DNA from: Elysia marginata
Taxonomy: Eukaryota; Mollusca; Gastropoda; Plakobranchidae
Direction: 5' to 3'
DNA: 51,880 bases
Assembly (NCBI GenBank): GCA_019649035.1
Contig: BMAT01009156.1
Span: forward strand, 14,369 to 66,248
Both the position numbers and the translations under genes were made by a program. A model generated the notes under the pieces. The model worked only from the letters and a program-made list of their open reading frames with translations. It had not been told where the DNA came from and did not search any database. Below are positions 41,901 to 46,539 of this stretch, one piece after another (positions within the stretch are counted from its first letter, which is position 1; every line of letters begins with the position of its first letter).

Positions 41901-43296
41901 CCTATTTTGTATATGTTACTATTGTCATGGCTGTTCCAGATCGTGATTTTTTCTGGAGTCATAAACCAAACAATGTCTAATTATACCTTTAAAATCTGAT
42001 GGCTTAGAGCTGATTTCAAATTAACTCTGAGGGTCTGTTGGTAATATCTCTAAAAGGGAATGCTAAAATGTTTTAAAACAAAATGGGATGAAAAACAAAG
42101 AAAACATTCAGCCAAGTTAAAATAATCTGATCTGATCTAGATCTTGTACAGTTGGACATTGCGTTTCAGTAGCAAGGGATATGCAACCAGAACGAGATTG
42201 AATGATAGACTTTTAATTGCTTGCATTTGCCTGAGTCGTAAACTGCTCTCAAGGCAGAGTACTCAATGGCCTGGGCCTGTCCACTTGCCATGCCTGAGCT
42301 AATCATCTTCAAGGACTCAAACAACTTAAGACGTAGAAAAGTAGTGTAACCACCTGTGATAATTAACCATCCACTGACAGTCGTCACAAGTACCATCGTC
42401 TCTCAGACATCCTACTCATCCTTTTACGCAGTAAGCGTTTTGTCACTGTAGACTTTCTAGCTTTCTTCGCCTCACAATGCAATGGACATATGATTGAACT
42501 GGTTAAGACATTAGTATTACACATCGCATGGTCATGGCTCCTCCTTTGAGCTTAGTAGGTAGTGGTACAGTGTATGCCTGTGTATGCCTGTCGATCATTT
42601 AGGAATGGTTTGGCTGTGCTGTACTATTGCCGAAGTAGATATTGTTCGCATACTCATTACCTAGAATCAACGTTTGACCGTTTCCGATGGACTATTTCAA
42701 GTGGCACAAGATAAAGAAATGTTTTAGTTCAATGTGTATATTTCACATTACCTTGCACAAAAAACTGTATAAAACAACAGCAGACAATCTAAAATTGGAA
42801 AACTAAAACGGCAAGAGTTCAATATAATACTGGATAATACTTTTTTAAGTACAGTATTTAATCTGTAAAATAGAGCTTGTATTTTGTTTGGGAGTTTCAA
42901 AATATAATATCAAAAGATTGATGGTCCAATGTGCTGCACTCATTTATTCCATGTCATTTGTGTTTCAGTGCGTTTGGGTTAATAAGTTGGTAATTTTATG
43001 TTTATAAACTCTACTTTTAACTTATTTCAGCTACTGCATATGGAGAGGGCTCATACTTTGCAGTGAATTCGAGCTACTCAGTCAGTTACGCTCATCAAGA
43101 CTCCAGTGGTGTGAGGCATATGTACTTAGTTAGAGTGCTGGTTGGTAAATCTACTGTTAGTCAGCGTGGAATGAAATATCTGCCCAACCAGCCAGGGACA
43201 AATACACCATATGACTCTGGAACGGATGGAGGCAATGGGATGTATATCATTTTCCATGATGCCCAGACTTACCCTGAATATCTCATTAGCTTTTAA
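2374..43296 (+). CDS. PARP14: PARP14-like protein mono-ADP-ribosyltransferase (whole gene span, 25 visible coding exons)
   Basis: PARP14-family proteins attach single ADP-ribose units to proteins or nucleic acid ends and bind ADP-ribose through macrodomains; in vertebrates they act in interferon and antiviral signalling. The joined exons give RRM-like modules, KH-like segments, three macrodomains, a WWE domain and a C-terminal PARP catalytic domain, the order of vertebrate PARP14. Visible length is about 1,770 residues, close to human PARP14 (about 1,800). All exon junctions have GT/AG sites and compatible phases with two exceptions. Exon 8 needs one extra base near 11758. The exon 8 to exon 9 junction is phase-incompatible, so an exon is missing, probably in the N gap at 13248-14176. 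The catalytic His (LFHGT) and Tyr (GEGSYFA) are present and the classical third Glu is not. Whether it is the ortholog of PARP14 or one of several invertebrate paralogs is open. The gene could be mildly broken or only mis-assembled. Confidence 0.9.
2889..3341 (+). CDS. PARP14: PARP14-like exon 2: end of RRM 1, charged linker, possible second RRM-like fold
   Basis: The exon encodes residues 60-210. AVEIILARGNTVKINEH closes the first RRM. A low-complexity Lys/Gln/Ser/Pro linker follows (about residues 85-130). The last third ends in VLYVTFEDEE, a fourth-strand-like pattern comparable to ALVYFKSPE of exon 1, so it may be a divergent second RRM-like fold. The acceptor is TTTCAG and the donor G|GTATGA. 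The exon is 453 bases, phase 1-1. Confidence 0.8.
4230..4403 (+). repeat. Dispersed repeat, copy 1 (second copy 5325-5503)
   Basis: The segment shares the ordered words AGAACCCAAG, TTTGATCCCCAGA, ATATAGGGACTTA and TTTCCCAC with 5325-5503, in the same orientation. The two copies lie on either side of exon 3. The element type was not recognised. Confidence 0.6.
4656..4904 (+). CDS. PARP14: PARP14-like exon 3: RRM-like module
   Basis: The exon encodes residues 211-293. KVSVHGFP resembles a first RRM strand and SAILVFDEEE a fourth. The middle (WEVIDIIQWNE) would be the second and third strands. The exon is 249 bases, phase 1-1, with acceptor CTACAG and donor G|GTAAGC. A SINE head follows within about 10 bases of the donor and makes the frame seem to run on to 4978. 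Confidence 0.8.
4914..5060 (+). mobile_element. tRNA-derived SINE fragment just after the exon 3 donor
   Basis: The stretch contains a tRNA-like A box (GTGGTTAGCATGTCGG, about 4928) and B box (CGTGGGTTCAATTCC, about 4960) at the normal tRNA spacing. It cannot fold as a full tRNA and runs into AT-rich sequence, as a SINE head does. Orientation is +, the same as the host gene. The right end is approximate. Confidence 0.6.
5325..5503 (+). repeat. Dispersed repeat, copy 2 (first copy 4230-4403)
   Basis: This is the second copy of the repeat that also lies before exon 3. Shared words include TTTGATCCCCAGA and ATATAGGGACTTA. The pair could arise from two insertions of one family or from a local duplication whose middle has since diverged. 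Confidence 0.6.
5504..6577. other. Intron 3 remainder, nothing recognised
   Basis: This is AT-rich intron sequence before exon 4. Open frames here are short, lack family motifs and look like chance. Confidence 0.5.
6578..6802 (+). CDS. PARP14: PARP14-like exon 4: RRM-like module
   Basis: The exon encodes residues 294-368. SVNVCGLPRGFD is the first strand, NKRSGGGPVASV the third-strand region, and VAIVTFKSEE the fourth. The NKR-x-GGGP signature matches exon 1. The acceptor is uncertain: 6578 (after TATAAAG) and 6587 (after ATCACAG) both fit the phase and differ by three residues. The donor is C|GTAAGT. With the 6578 start it is 225 bases, phase 1-1. Confidence 0.8.
7229..8291 (+). CDS. PARP14: PARP14-like exon 5: acidic linker and KH-like region
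   Basis: This is the largest exon (354 residues, about 369-723). It opens with HFFGVLQKKDHSLENHPLTIE, the usual end of a PARP10/14 RRM. An acidic stretch follows (SEDEDDWEDYG, EEEES, about residues 435-465). The remainder is a long alpha/beta region without cysteine motifs, with repeated pieces such as VKISIDTQGSKAKFQGHK and GVIITERPNSFELKGKKDEV. It occupies the place of the KH-like domains between RRM and macrodomain in PARP14. Acceptor is TGTTTCAG, donor AG|GTAAAA, phase 1-2. The KH assignment rests mainly on position and on the GKKDEV-type turns. Confidence 0.8.
8575..8632 (+). repeat. Short tandem duplication, 29-bp period
   Basis: The words AAGCACAACACGAACATGAA and ACTT occur twice with a 29-base period. 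The unit lies in intron 5 and shows no coding role. Confidence 0.85.
9225..9586 (+). CDS. PARP14: PARP14-like exon 6: linker and start of macrodomain 1
   Basis: The exon encodes residues about 723-843. A Ser-rich linker (PSSSSSGGVG) precedes the macrodomain, which starts near FTLHFVQGDLLGLKVAAIVN. The VQGDL and AAIVN strands are conserved, but the usual NAAN turn reads NPVD and the glycine loop reads NIGGLGKAI. Acceptor is TTTCAG, donor CAAG|GTAGG, phase 2-1. Confidence 0.85.
10318..10468 (+). repeat. Imperfect direct duplication in intron 6
   Basis: Two segments of about 62 bases (about 10318-10380 and 10406-10468) share GACAAAGAG, AAAAAATCAGAA, TTTTTCTTG and AAACTTG in the same order. It looks like an old local duplication; no gene is seen in it. 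Confidence 0.65.
10595..10669. repeat. Near-perfect 27-bp inverted repeat (hairpin) in intron 6
   Basis: Arm 10595-10621 (starts GATGGCAGGCACATC) pairs with arm 10643-10669 (ends GATGTGCCTGCCATC) over 27 positions with one mismatch, which is a G-U pair in RNA of the + strand. The loop is 21 bases. The size resembles a microRNA precursor, but a small foldback element is equally possible. Pairing stops abruptly at both ends. Confidence 0.85.
10840..11064 (+). CDS. PARP14: PARP14-like exon 7: macrodomain 1 middle
   Basis: The exon encodes 75 residues beginning GGTQIQTDL and ending FSSVGFPCLGSG. The segment SSGHLARCQHILHVVL is the strand that usually reads L-x-x-x-xIIH in macrodomains. SVGFPCLGSG is the strand leading to the phosphate loop. 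Acceptor is GAACAG, donor C|GTGAGC, phase 1-1. Confidence 0.88.
11740..11948 (+). CDS. PARP14: PARP14-like exon 8: macrodomain 1 end, apparent one-base frameshift
   Basis: From the acceptor TTTGCAG the frame set by exon 7 reads QIFNYPDWL and then hits TGA at 11765-11767. From 11759 another frame reads LAVSTQTMSAVKKFLEEE and continues as a proper macrodomain end through LVQLEQKPKDG to the donor G|GTGAGC. A single missing T in GATTGG (about 11757-11762) would join NYPD to LAVSTQ and restores the exit phase. No alternative acceptor that fits was found. This may be an assembly error, an allele or real damage. Confidence 0.8.
11949..13247. other. Intron stretch left of the gap, no exon recognised
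   Basis: This is AT-rich sequence with no macrodomain-like frame between AG and GT sites. An exon that must lie between exons 8 and 9 was searched for here and not found. Confidence 0.5.
13248..14176. other. Assembly gap (929 N)
   Basis: The run of N interrupts the macrodomain 1 to macrodomain 2 intron. The right edge is the end of a long inverted repeat, a structure that often breaks assemblies. At least one PARP14-like exon is expected in or near it. The number of N may be an estimate. Confidence 0.95.
14177..14476. repeat. Long foldback inverted repeat bordering the gap
   Basis: The left arm (14177 to about 14335) and right arm (about 14342-14476) are reverse complements with few differences. 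Both contain AGCGAGAAAAGAGTCAAATT and CTAAAACTGCGAGAGTA in opposing orientation, around a short AT-rich centre (TATATAATATATATAT). The left arm carries an extra copy of an ATTAATC-type segment. It may be a foldback transposon or two head-to-head copies of an element whose outer part lies in the gap. Confidence 0.85.
14590..14716 (+). repeat. Retroelement 3' tail with (TTGAA)n ending
   Basis: The segment has GTGTACTTTATCTTAATATTC near its start and ends with AATAAACTTGAATTGAATTG and further TTGAA units. It matches the layout of 1014-1105. The tail type is common for retroelement 3' ends. Confidence 0.55.
14882..14994 (+). CDS. PARP14: PARP14-like exon 9: macrodomain 2, early part
   Basis: The exon reads MDAIVIAVDKSLDLKKGRL and then AKLVHKFGGDSVQDELNDK. 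DAIVIAVDKSLDL matches the macrodomain strand that normally carries the ADP-ribose-contacting Asn, here replaced. The acceptor CTGTTTCAG sets phase 0, while exon 8 ends in phase 1, so the preceding strand (the GDI/GDL part) must be on a missing exon. The donor is AA|GTAATT. Confidence 0.85.
15056..15150 (+). repeat. Tandem duplication, 52-bp period
   Basis: AGGAAATGAGT and ACATTTATCATTAACACTT occur at 15056 and again 52 bases later. It is a short local duplication in intron 9. Confidence 0.8.
15325..15343 (+). repeat. Poly-G run with one undetermined base
   Basis: A run of about 15 G is followed by a single N at 15343. This is a sequencing-difficult homopolymer. Confidence 0.9.
16236..16353 (+). 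CDS. PARP14: PARP14-like exon 10: macrodomain 2
   Basis: The exon reads NYPDGICPGEFAQSSGGNL and then KSKHIFYPCITHWKGANGPSQ. PGEFAQSSGGNLKSKHIFYP is the typical macrodomain stretch (G-x-a-x-x-T-x-G-x-L-x-x-k-x-IIH). Acceptor ATCAG, donor CAA|GTAAGT, phase 2-0. Confidence 0.9.
16995..17106 (+). CDS. PARP14: PARP14-like exon 11: macrodomain 2 phosphate loop
   Basis: The exon ends SIAFPAIGTGNLNYPS. The GTGNLNYP loop is the best-conserved ADP-ribose phosphate-binding loop of the three macrodomains here. Acceptor ACCAG, donor G|GTATTT, phase 0-1. Confidence 0.92.
17500..17810 (-). mobile_element. tRNA-derived SINE, antisense
   Basis: On the - strand, 17800-17720 has a tRNA-like head (GTGGCGCCATGGTCTAGTTG, then AGAGTTTGAACTCC as a B box). 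Further along, at about 17570-17510, GGGAACCCATGTAAAGTACT resembles the word at 21170-21200. These features fit an antisense SINE copy in intron 11; its boundaries are approximate. Confidence 0.55.
18640..18755 (+). CDS. PARP14: PARP14-like exon 12: macrodomain 2 end
   Basis: The exon reads DVVAKVFNAALNNFSKKYPN and then SNLKNVDLVIYPSDALVFQ. DVVAKVF directly after GTGNLNYPS, and the LVIYPSDALVF strand, are the normal end of a macrodomain. Acceptor ATGTAG, donor CAA|GTAAGT, phase 1-0. Confidence 0.92.
18895..19170 (-). mobile_element. tRNA-derived SINE, antisense
   Basis: Read on the - strand, the copy has GTCACAGGTTTGATTCC (B box) and then GCCTTGGGAAAGCAATTTA and CCCACCTGTAAAATAGGTA. The same words in the same order occur on the + strand at 31880-32010, so both belong to one SINE family. 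It lies in intron 12. Confidence 0.65.
19918..20010 (-). mobile_element. Possible SINE head, antisense
   Basis: On the - strand GGTACGATCCCAGGTCTC resembles a tRNA B box. The rest is degenerate, so this is a weak call. The neighbouring 19735-19755 is a (GA)n run. Confidence 0.3.
20675..20783 (+). CDS. PARP14: PARP14-like exon 13: acidic linker
   Basis: The exon reads AFQGLFSTALPKSRALDEEE and then a Glu/Asp/Asn-rich tail ending DNNTSHG. AFQGLFSTA finishes the last helix of macrodomain 2. The acidic remainder is a flexible linker. Acceptor ACAG, donor G|GTCAGA, phase 0-1. Confidence 0.8.
20850..21015 (+). repeat. GC-richer dispersed repeat segment
   Basis: The block from GGGCCCCTACTGGTTGGGTC to AATACCCTTCAATCAATCA is clearly richer in GC than its intron. 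The pieces GGTTGGGTCGGTGT and GTGACCGGCTGAGGC look like a dispersed repeat of molluscan genomes, recalled from general familiarity only. It shows no coding frame. Confidence 0.4.
21080..21235 (+). mobile_element. SINE 3' portion
   Basis: The segment has GGGAACCCATGTAAAGGGCT and then TTTTAGCGGATTGGGAGCTATATAA in shortened form, a SINE/LINE-type tail. It shares GGGAACCCATGTAAAG with the antisense copy at about 17570-17510. Confidence 0.45.
21398..22182 (+). repeat. Three-copy tandem repeat, period about 256-265 bp
   Basis: Three direct copies contain AATAAATGTGCCTGTTA, GGGCACTTTGCTCAAG, TTTTTGCTCAAAAAGTATCT, CTCAACAAGTCTTGATTGTG and TTTGATGCTACACATTTGG. The word GTGCCTGTTA starts at 21411, 21667 and 21932, giving periods of 256 and 265. 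Copies 2 and 3 are most alike, so the last duplication is the younger. The array ends about 100 bases before exon 14. Each copy carries an AG after a pyrimidine run near CTTTCCTTTTCTAC but no exon-like frame. Confidence 0.92.
22283..22342 (+). CDS. PARP14: PARP14-like exon 14: 20-residue linker exon
   Basis: The exon encodes about 20 residues, GAFGSFFKSAMGKVTSVITG. The acceptor CCCTCCAG and donor G|GTAGGG are good and the phases are 1-1, so skipping it would keep the frame. It lies between macrodomains 2 and 3 and could be a cassette exon. No domain is recognised. Confidence 0.7.
23581..23703 (+). CDS. PARP14: PARP14-like exon 15: macrodomain 3 start
   Basis: The exon reads GKNKTKYGSVSLTISKGDIL and then QEKCDAIVCSIKNSMDLSASG. 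The SKGDIL and CDAIVCS strands are the standard macrodomain start. The NAAN-type Asn is replaced. The acceptor is TGTAAG and the donor G|GTTTGT, both weaker than usual, phase 1-1. Confidence 0.85.
24383..24448 (+). CDS. PARP14: PARP14-like exon 16: macrodomain 3
   Basis: A 66-base exon encodes GAVCKNLLKMCGSSLQAECN and NQ. It gives the helix that follows the glycine loop in macrodomains. Acceptor CAACAG, donor T|GTAAGT, phase 1-1. Confidence 0.85.
25076..25255 (+). CDS. PARP14: PARP14-like exon 17: macrodomain 3 core
   Basis: The exon reads LTAMQHTGVAKTSACGLPCQ, then SIYFASMEKF, and ends TSIAMPLLGSG. ACGLPCQSIYFAS is the central strand and IAMPLLGSG leads to the phosphate loop. It is 180 bases, phase 1-1, acceptor TTCAG and donor G|GTAAAC. 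Confidence 0.9.
25300..25560 (+). repeat. Dispersed repeat, copy 1 (second copy 29970-30260)
   Basis: The segment shares in order CCTCG-ATTCTGTC, GAGATATAGGCTTTTAAA, GTGGGTGTTCAGAAGTCAA-like words, and TTTCTGAAATTTCACAAG with 29970-30260, in the same orientation. It is an intronic repeat of unknown type. Confidence 0.7.
26108..26784. mobile_element. piggyBac-like non-autonomous element flanked by TTAA
   Basis: The segment is flanked on both sides by TTAA (26104-26107 and 26785-26788), the piggyBac target. Its ends are inverted: the left begins CTCATTCCC and the right end on the opposite strand begins CTGATTCCC. The word ATTAGACGCTTCG occurs twice near the right end as subterminal repeats. 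On the - strand a short frame (26487-26302) is rich in Asp/Glu, like the N-terminus of piggyBac transposases, but no catalytic core is present. It sits in intron 17. Confidence 0.55.
26963..27142 (+). CDS. PARP14: PARP14-like exon 18: macrodomain 3 end
   Basis: The exon begins GAKNPNMDLIKKRFLAGVEQ and includes IRLVIFSQDMYDFFVGKA, the final strand and helix of the macrodomain. The phosphate loop across the junction reads LLGSGAKN. A Lys/Ser/Pro linker follows. It is 180 bases, phase 1-1. Confidence 0.9.
27505..27674 (+). CDS. PARP14: PARP14-like exon 19: KH-like segment
   Basis: The exon begins EAFKPKPKVSDRIDLKLYCN and continues through KIKKELIRTFKERFRSNKVE to LSPKQ. It lies where PARP14 has a KH-like fold between the last macrodomain and WWE. 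Acceptor TTACAG, donor CAG|GTAAAT, phase 1-0. Confidence 0.82.
27893..27950 (+). mobile_element. Tc1/mariner-like terminal sequence
   Basis: ACAGTGGAACCCCTCACTAA followed by GACCCCCACAATAA resembles the end of a Tc1/mariner (Tigger-like) element. A related end lies at 41616-41660. A partner end was not located, so this is a fragment in intron 19. Confidence 0.4.
28773..28874 (+). CDS. PARP14: PARP14-like exon 20: KH-like segment end
   Basis: The exon reads IQELEYIGWESRVQITVRHE and EGFVLLQSFFPTAK. It completes the alpha/beta segment begun in exon 19. Acceptor AAACAG, donor AAG|GTGTGC, phase 0-0, 102 bases. Confidence 0.82.
29970..30260 (+). repeat. Dispersed repeat, copy 2 (first copy 25300-25560)
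   Basis: It shares GAGATATAGGCTTTTAAA, GTGGGTGTTCAGAAGTCAA and TTTCTGAAATTTCACAAG with the copy in intron 17. Both lie in the sense orientation of the gene. Confidence 0.7.
30390..31210. other. Intron 20 low-complexity stretch
   Basis: It contains (TA)n at about 30393-30409, a 23-bp-period duplication at 31019-31066 (word GTATGTTATCAAG), and AG-rich sequence at 31130-31200. I see no gene. Confidence 0.6.
31878..32190 (+). mobile_element. tRNA-derived SINE
   Basis: A tRNA-like head has GTGTGGCTCCAGTCAGCGTG and a B box GCAGGTTTGATTTCC. The body GCCTTAGGAAAGCAATTTAT and CAACCCACCTGTAAAAT matches the antisense copy at 18895-19170. It is in the sense orientation, in intron 20. Confidence 0.65.
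32196..32525 (+). mobile_element. tRNA-derived SINE, second family
   Basis: The words CAGCTCTTGGACTAAGAGGT, AGGTTTGATTCC and CAGTCCTTGGAAAGGCT recur with small changes at 46545-46640. The element ends close to exon 21 (32588). The B-box-like GGTTTGATTCC supports a tRNA-derived head. Confidence 0.6.
32588..32721 (+). CDS. PARP14: PARP14-like exon 21: WWE domain start
   Basis: The exon begins ILTKLSSLMVAAVESHHINL and ends IVWQYQVQDENWKKFEPL. WQYQ followed by NWKKF carries the two conserved Trp of the WWE fold, which binds ADP-ribose-containing ligands in several proteins. Acceptor CCCAG, donor TT|GTAAGT, phase 0-2. Confidence 0.92.
32864..33004 (+). repeat. LINE-type tail and long (ATT)n microsatellite
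   Basis: ACTGCTATATAAATACACTTC runs into about 115 bases of ATT repeats with rare changes. The word before the run resembles the L2-type tail at about 950-967, so the array probably grew from a retroelement tail. Confidence 0.75.
33005..34862. other. Intron 21 remainder, nothing recognised
   Basis: It has a pyrimidine-rich start (about 33040-33190) and then AT-rich sequence. No exon, RNA gene or transposon end was recognised. Confidence 0.5.
34863..35038 (+). CDS. PARP14: PARP14-like exon 22: WWE domain end
   Basis: The exon reads LLNAQIEKEYKDKSVDCFVT, then YKLDFSAMLEYFVKEDGSLS and a basic end IRRFDKTK. The Y-x-LDFSAM pattern is the usual second half of WWE (Y-x-V/I-D-F-x-x-M). Acceptor CCTCAG, donor G|GTAATT, phase 2-1. 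Confidence 0.92.
35039..37568. other. Intron 22, nothing recognised
   Basis: This is AT-rich intron sequence with many short chance frames. I found no clear exon or RNA gene. Confidence 0.5.
37569..37711 (+). CDS. PARP14: PARP14-like exon 23: start of PARP catalytic domain
   Basis: The exon reads AGEPLPKRWAPMSATENVKL and then VQIQSGGEEFKHVESLFKQG. LPKRWAPM opens the PARP domain, as LP-x-x-W-x-P-M does in PARP10/14/15. Acceptor TTACAAG, donor TCA|GTAATA, phase 1-0. Confidence 0.92.
37914..38167. repeat. Foldback element in intron 23
   Basis: ACAATTGTGTGGGGAGCTGG (37914 on) is the near reverse complement of CCAGCTCCTCACACAATTGT (ending about 38167), with arms of about 30 bases. Inner parts are also loosely complementary (for example GTTGCCCATAGTAAATG against ACATTTTCTTTTAAGGGCAA). 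It looks like a MITE or foldback of about 250 bp. Confidence 0.65.
38190..41423. other. Intron 23 remainder, no gene recognised
   Basis: About 3.2 kb of intron lies before exon 24. It contains several AGATCTAGATT-like words near 40305-40460 and mixed composition that may be old transposon sequence. No coding family was recognised on either strand. Confidence 0.45.
41424..41601 (+). CDS. PARP14: PARP14-like exon 24: PARP catalytic domain, NAD-binding His
   Basis: The exon reads ISRIQNKFLYQQYMVKKREM and carries KRLFHGTSPNSLAAINENGF. The His of LFHGT is the first catalytic-triad residue that holds NAD+. Acceptor CCACAG, donor G|GTAAGT, phase 0-1. Confidence 0.95.
41616..41660 (+). mobile_element. 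Tc1/mariner-like terminal sequence
   Basis: ACACTGGAGCCCTTCAATTA followed by TGACCCCCACAATAACG resembles the segment at 27893-27935. It starts 15 bases after the exon 24 donor. No partner end was identified in intron 24. Confidence 0.4.
43031..43296 (+). CDS. PARP14: PARP14-like exon 25: end of PARP catalytic domain and stop
   Basis: The exon begins ATAYGEGSYFAVNSSYSVSY and ends YIIFHDAQTYPEYLISF with TAA at 43294-43296. The Tyr of GEGSYFA is the second triad residue. The third position, just before YIIFHD, appears to be Met instead of the Glu of poly-ADP-ribose polymerases, which fits mono-ADP-ribosylation. The ending PEYLISF matches the PARP14 C-terminus. Acceptor ATTTCAG. Confidence 0.95.
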
Positions 43297-43830
43297 TTAC
43301 ATCCTAAAAGCTTTTGGCCCTGGAGATTACACTTTATGTTTTTAAACCATTTTTTTTGCAGCAACATTTGTATTTTTAATATGTGTCCTTATCACCATTA
43401 TCGATATTCATGACTTTACAAATGTGGACCTGTTTGCCTTTTAATGTAAAAAAATATTTTAATGATGCTTCAGACAGGAAGTATCTTATGTCTTAAATTT
43501 AGTGAGCGCCTTTGAATGGGATTCAACAAAATTTTGAGATTTTTAAATGACAAATTTCTTGTAGCATATGGTAACTAAAATCAGGTGTTTTTTTTTCAGA
43601 ATTTGGAATGAAAAAAAAAATTTGTTGGTGAAACAAACAATATTTGTTTTTTGAAATACCAAGCCTTTGAAAACGTAGATTTGCCAGTTTCTTTTTTTTT
43701 ATGTAATAATTGAGGTATTTGAATAATTTCTTATGTATGTACAATTTTTACATAATATACATTTTGTTGAGAACTACCTGTGTTCATGCATCTATAAATA
43801 AATGGTGAATTAATAGACTTATTTGTGTCA
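43297..43830 (+). other. Likely 3' UTR of the PARP14-like gene with candidate poly(A) signal
   Basis: The sequence after the stop contains AATAAA at 43797-43802, the first canonical signal downstream that I noticed. The end of the transcript cannot be proven from sequence alone. Confidence 0.4.
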
Positions 43831-45920
43831 GCTTCAACACAATTGACATGTGATATAGATTGCCTGCTTGTGAATGGTCATGGCAGTGACTTCATTCACA
43901 GTGATTTATATATTAATAGTTAAAATGGAGCAAGGCAATAAGCTAATGTTAAAGACCATGGAGCTTACAAAATATTAAAGAGCTTTATGGAGACTTAGTT
44001 CTTAAGATGGGGAAAATAAAGTAATGATTGTGATGAGAAAAAACTGGGGTAGGAAAAAATTTTAACTTTTATCTTGATTAGAACTTTGAAAGTCTGCTAG
44101 AGAAAATAACATTAATAGTGCTTGCTGTTCTTTTATGGCTTTGGAGTTTGAAACCTTAATTATGAGCTGGGTTATTAAATTTAGCAGATTCGGGATAAGT
44201 AAGATCTCAATGTTCAAAAAATGAATAATAATGTGTTCAAAGATGTTAAAAGAGATCACCCAACATTCCTCTGATTTGGTGTTTATTTACAGCCCTTGTC
44301 TTGTTATTGTTATTGTCCTGTGGGATGAAATACACCATAAAGTTTCAATATATATCAGAAAAGAAATGGGCAAAATTCGACCCTCTGATAGAAAAATTAA
44401 TGTCGAATTTTTCAGTTTGAATGTCTTTCCAAGTTAATTCATTTTGTGGTAGTACTAAACAAAGAATGGTACTTAAAGAGCATCTGTGTTAGTCAATCCT
44501 TTGCAACTTTTTTTTGTTTAGCTGCAACTCAGTTAACCATATTCCCAGTATATGTACAGCCTCAATTATGAAAAAAAAAACCCTGCAAAATTTTAGTGCC
44601 ATTTGTGTGAAGCAATTTTGACATGTATGCACATAATAACTCTCAAATGATCCTTATCCCTAATCTTTCCAAGCGATTGTTGACATTGTGTTGCATTTAC
44701 ATACCAATCTTTGAACATTCATGTACTCTTAAAATAGAATATAGTATGCTGTTCTTTCTAATGCTAACTTTTTTTTTCATTAATAACTGTTTAAAACCTA
44801 TTTGGCTGTTGTTTTAATTTAATAAGTGTTTTAAAAGATTTTATGTGATGATTCCCATTATATTATCTGGTACTTCATTATATTGTAATGTCATCTTTAC
44901 CCACTTTTCTTGAGTTAATTCTACTTTCCCTTCTAAAGACAGGCTTTAATTCCCTGTGTTTGTCTACTGAAGAGCGGTGCATTGGGTCTGAGATAATCAA
45001 TGTAAAACTTGTCATTGTCTCCGGCTCTCTTCATTAAATAGGAATTATTTTCTTCACTATTGAACTAGAACCACTCAGTTGAACACATCATATTTTCAAT
45101 GCTAGTGCTTTAAATTTCCGTGCTTATTTGCTCTTCTCATTGATTGATGGTTATTTTTTTGTATTAGAACCAATGAGTATTATCCTTTATTCAACTATGT
45201 CTAACTTTATTCATGACATTTGCTGTATTGATGTAAGCTTTGAATAAGAACTGTTGTTTTTTTTTTCTAATTGTATTTTTAATCATGATAGATTATTCAT
45301 TGTAAATGCTTTTTTTCTTGCTCATTGCTGTGGGTGCTCATTCACTTTCCTTATGGTTTTTCAAAAATATTTTTATTTAATGAATTAACTTCATTAACAC
45401 AAAAAGCCTATTTCTACGCCTATTTGAAATATCAAAAGTTTTTAGTTCACAGTGCTAAAATGCTAAAAGATGTCTTAAAAATTGTTCTAAAAGTGCAGTG
45501 TCACTACTTTCTTGGTATGCCCTACTTGATTTGAAATTTGTCTCATCAGTATATTTTTTTTATGAAAAAAAAAAAAAAGAATAACATTTTATGCTTGATT
45601 TTTGTAATCAGATCGCCTTACTCTATGTTTTGTAACAAATTTTGTAACAAACAAATAGTTGTTACAGTTTGTTCTTTTTTTGTCTTCAATATAGTAATGC
45701 AAGTGATTGTTCGATCATACATTATAAAAATATAAAACTGATTCAATCTACTCACTGGTATTCAAATTTAAAGATGCGTTCTTGAATTAATCAAATAATA
45801 GTCAACCACTGGTCATCCCCTGTCACTAAATTGTCTTGTGTATGAATTGGCAGTAATCAATTTCGCTTTTTTCAGCATAGCCATGGTTAAAAAATGTTTT
45901 CTTTCAAAGAGAGGTTCTAA
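43831..45920. other. Intergenic stretch, nothing recognised
   Basis: This is AT-rich DNA between the two genes. No exon, RNA gene or clear transposon end was recognised. Confidence 0.5.
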
Positions 45921-45921
45921 T

Positions 45922-46382
45922 ACGGTAGAGCTCGGATCCAGCGAGCTTTCTGAGACATTTAGAAAGTTTCTTGTAGCGAAGGTTTGTTAAAAGCAAGGTC
46001 TCTTTAATGTTGCTAGAAACTACAAAATTAAAAAAAAAACTCTACACTTTATATCAACCTTCAAAAATAGGAAGAATAGGACAAACTCATGAGTTTTGCA
46101 AAACTAGTTGTTTTTTTTTTTCCTGTGATGTATTGTAATTTCTCCAACCCCCTCTTATAGCTGTATTACTAATAAGGGAAACAAAGTATCAGAAAAGAAA
46201 GGGCCACGAAAGGAATCACAATTTGTGTTAGTTAATTTTTAATTCCTTAAAAGCAAGGTGGGCTGAAATTAGTTTGCTCTATACAATTTTGTTACTAAAG
46301 AAGACAAAAATCAGAACTTCCTTCAGTTCCTGGAATGCAAGGGTTTCTTGAATTCGAGGTTGTTGGATACAAGATCCACTGT
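45922..46382. mobile_element. Possible Tc1/mariner-type MITE
   Basis: The left end ACGGTAGAGCTCGGATCCA and the right end read on the other strand, ACAGTGGATCTTGTATCCA, match at most positions. The sequence next to the left end includes TA. No transposase frame is visible in the roughly 460 bp, so it would be non-autonomous. The ends are degenerate. Confidence 0.45.
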
Positions 46383-46539
46383 TAAAGACCATCAGTTGTA
46401 CCCACATTTGTTTTGTTAAATTTTCTTTTTCTCTATTAAAATTTTTTTACCAAAAGAGTTTTTAAAATTTTATTTTGAAAAAATTTTTTAACTTGTTTAA
46501 ATGTTTTATCAGTTTCAGGTCTATGTTTGCAACAGTTCA

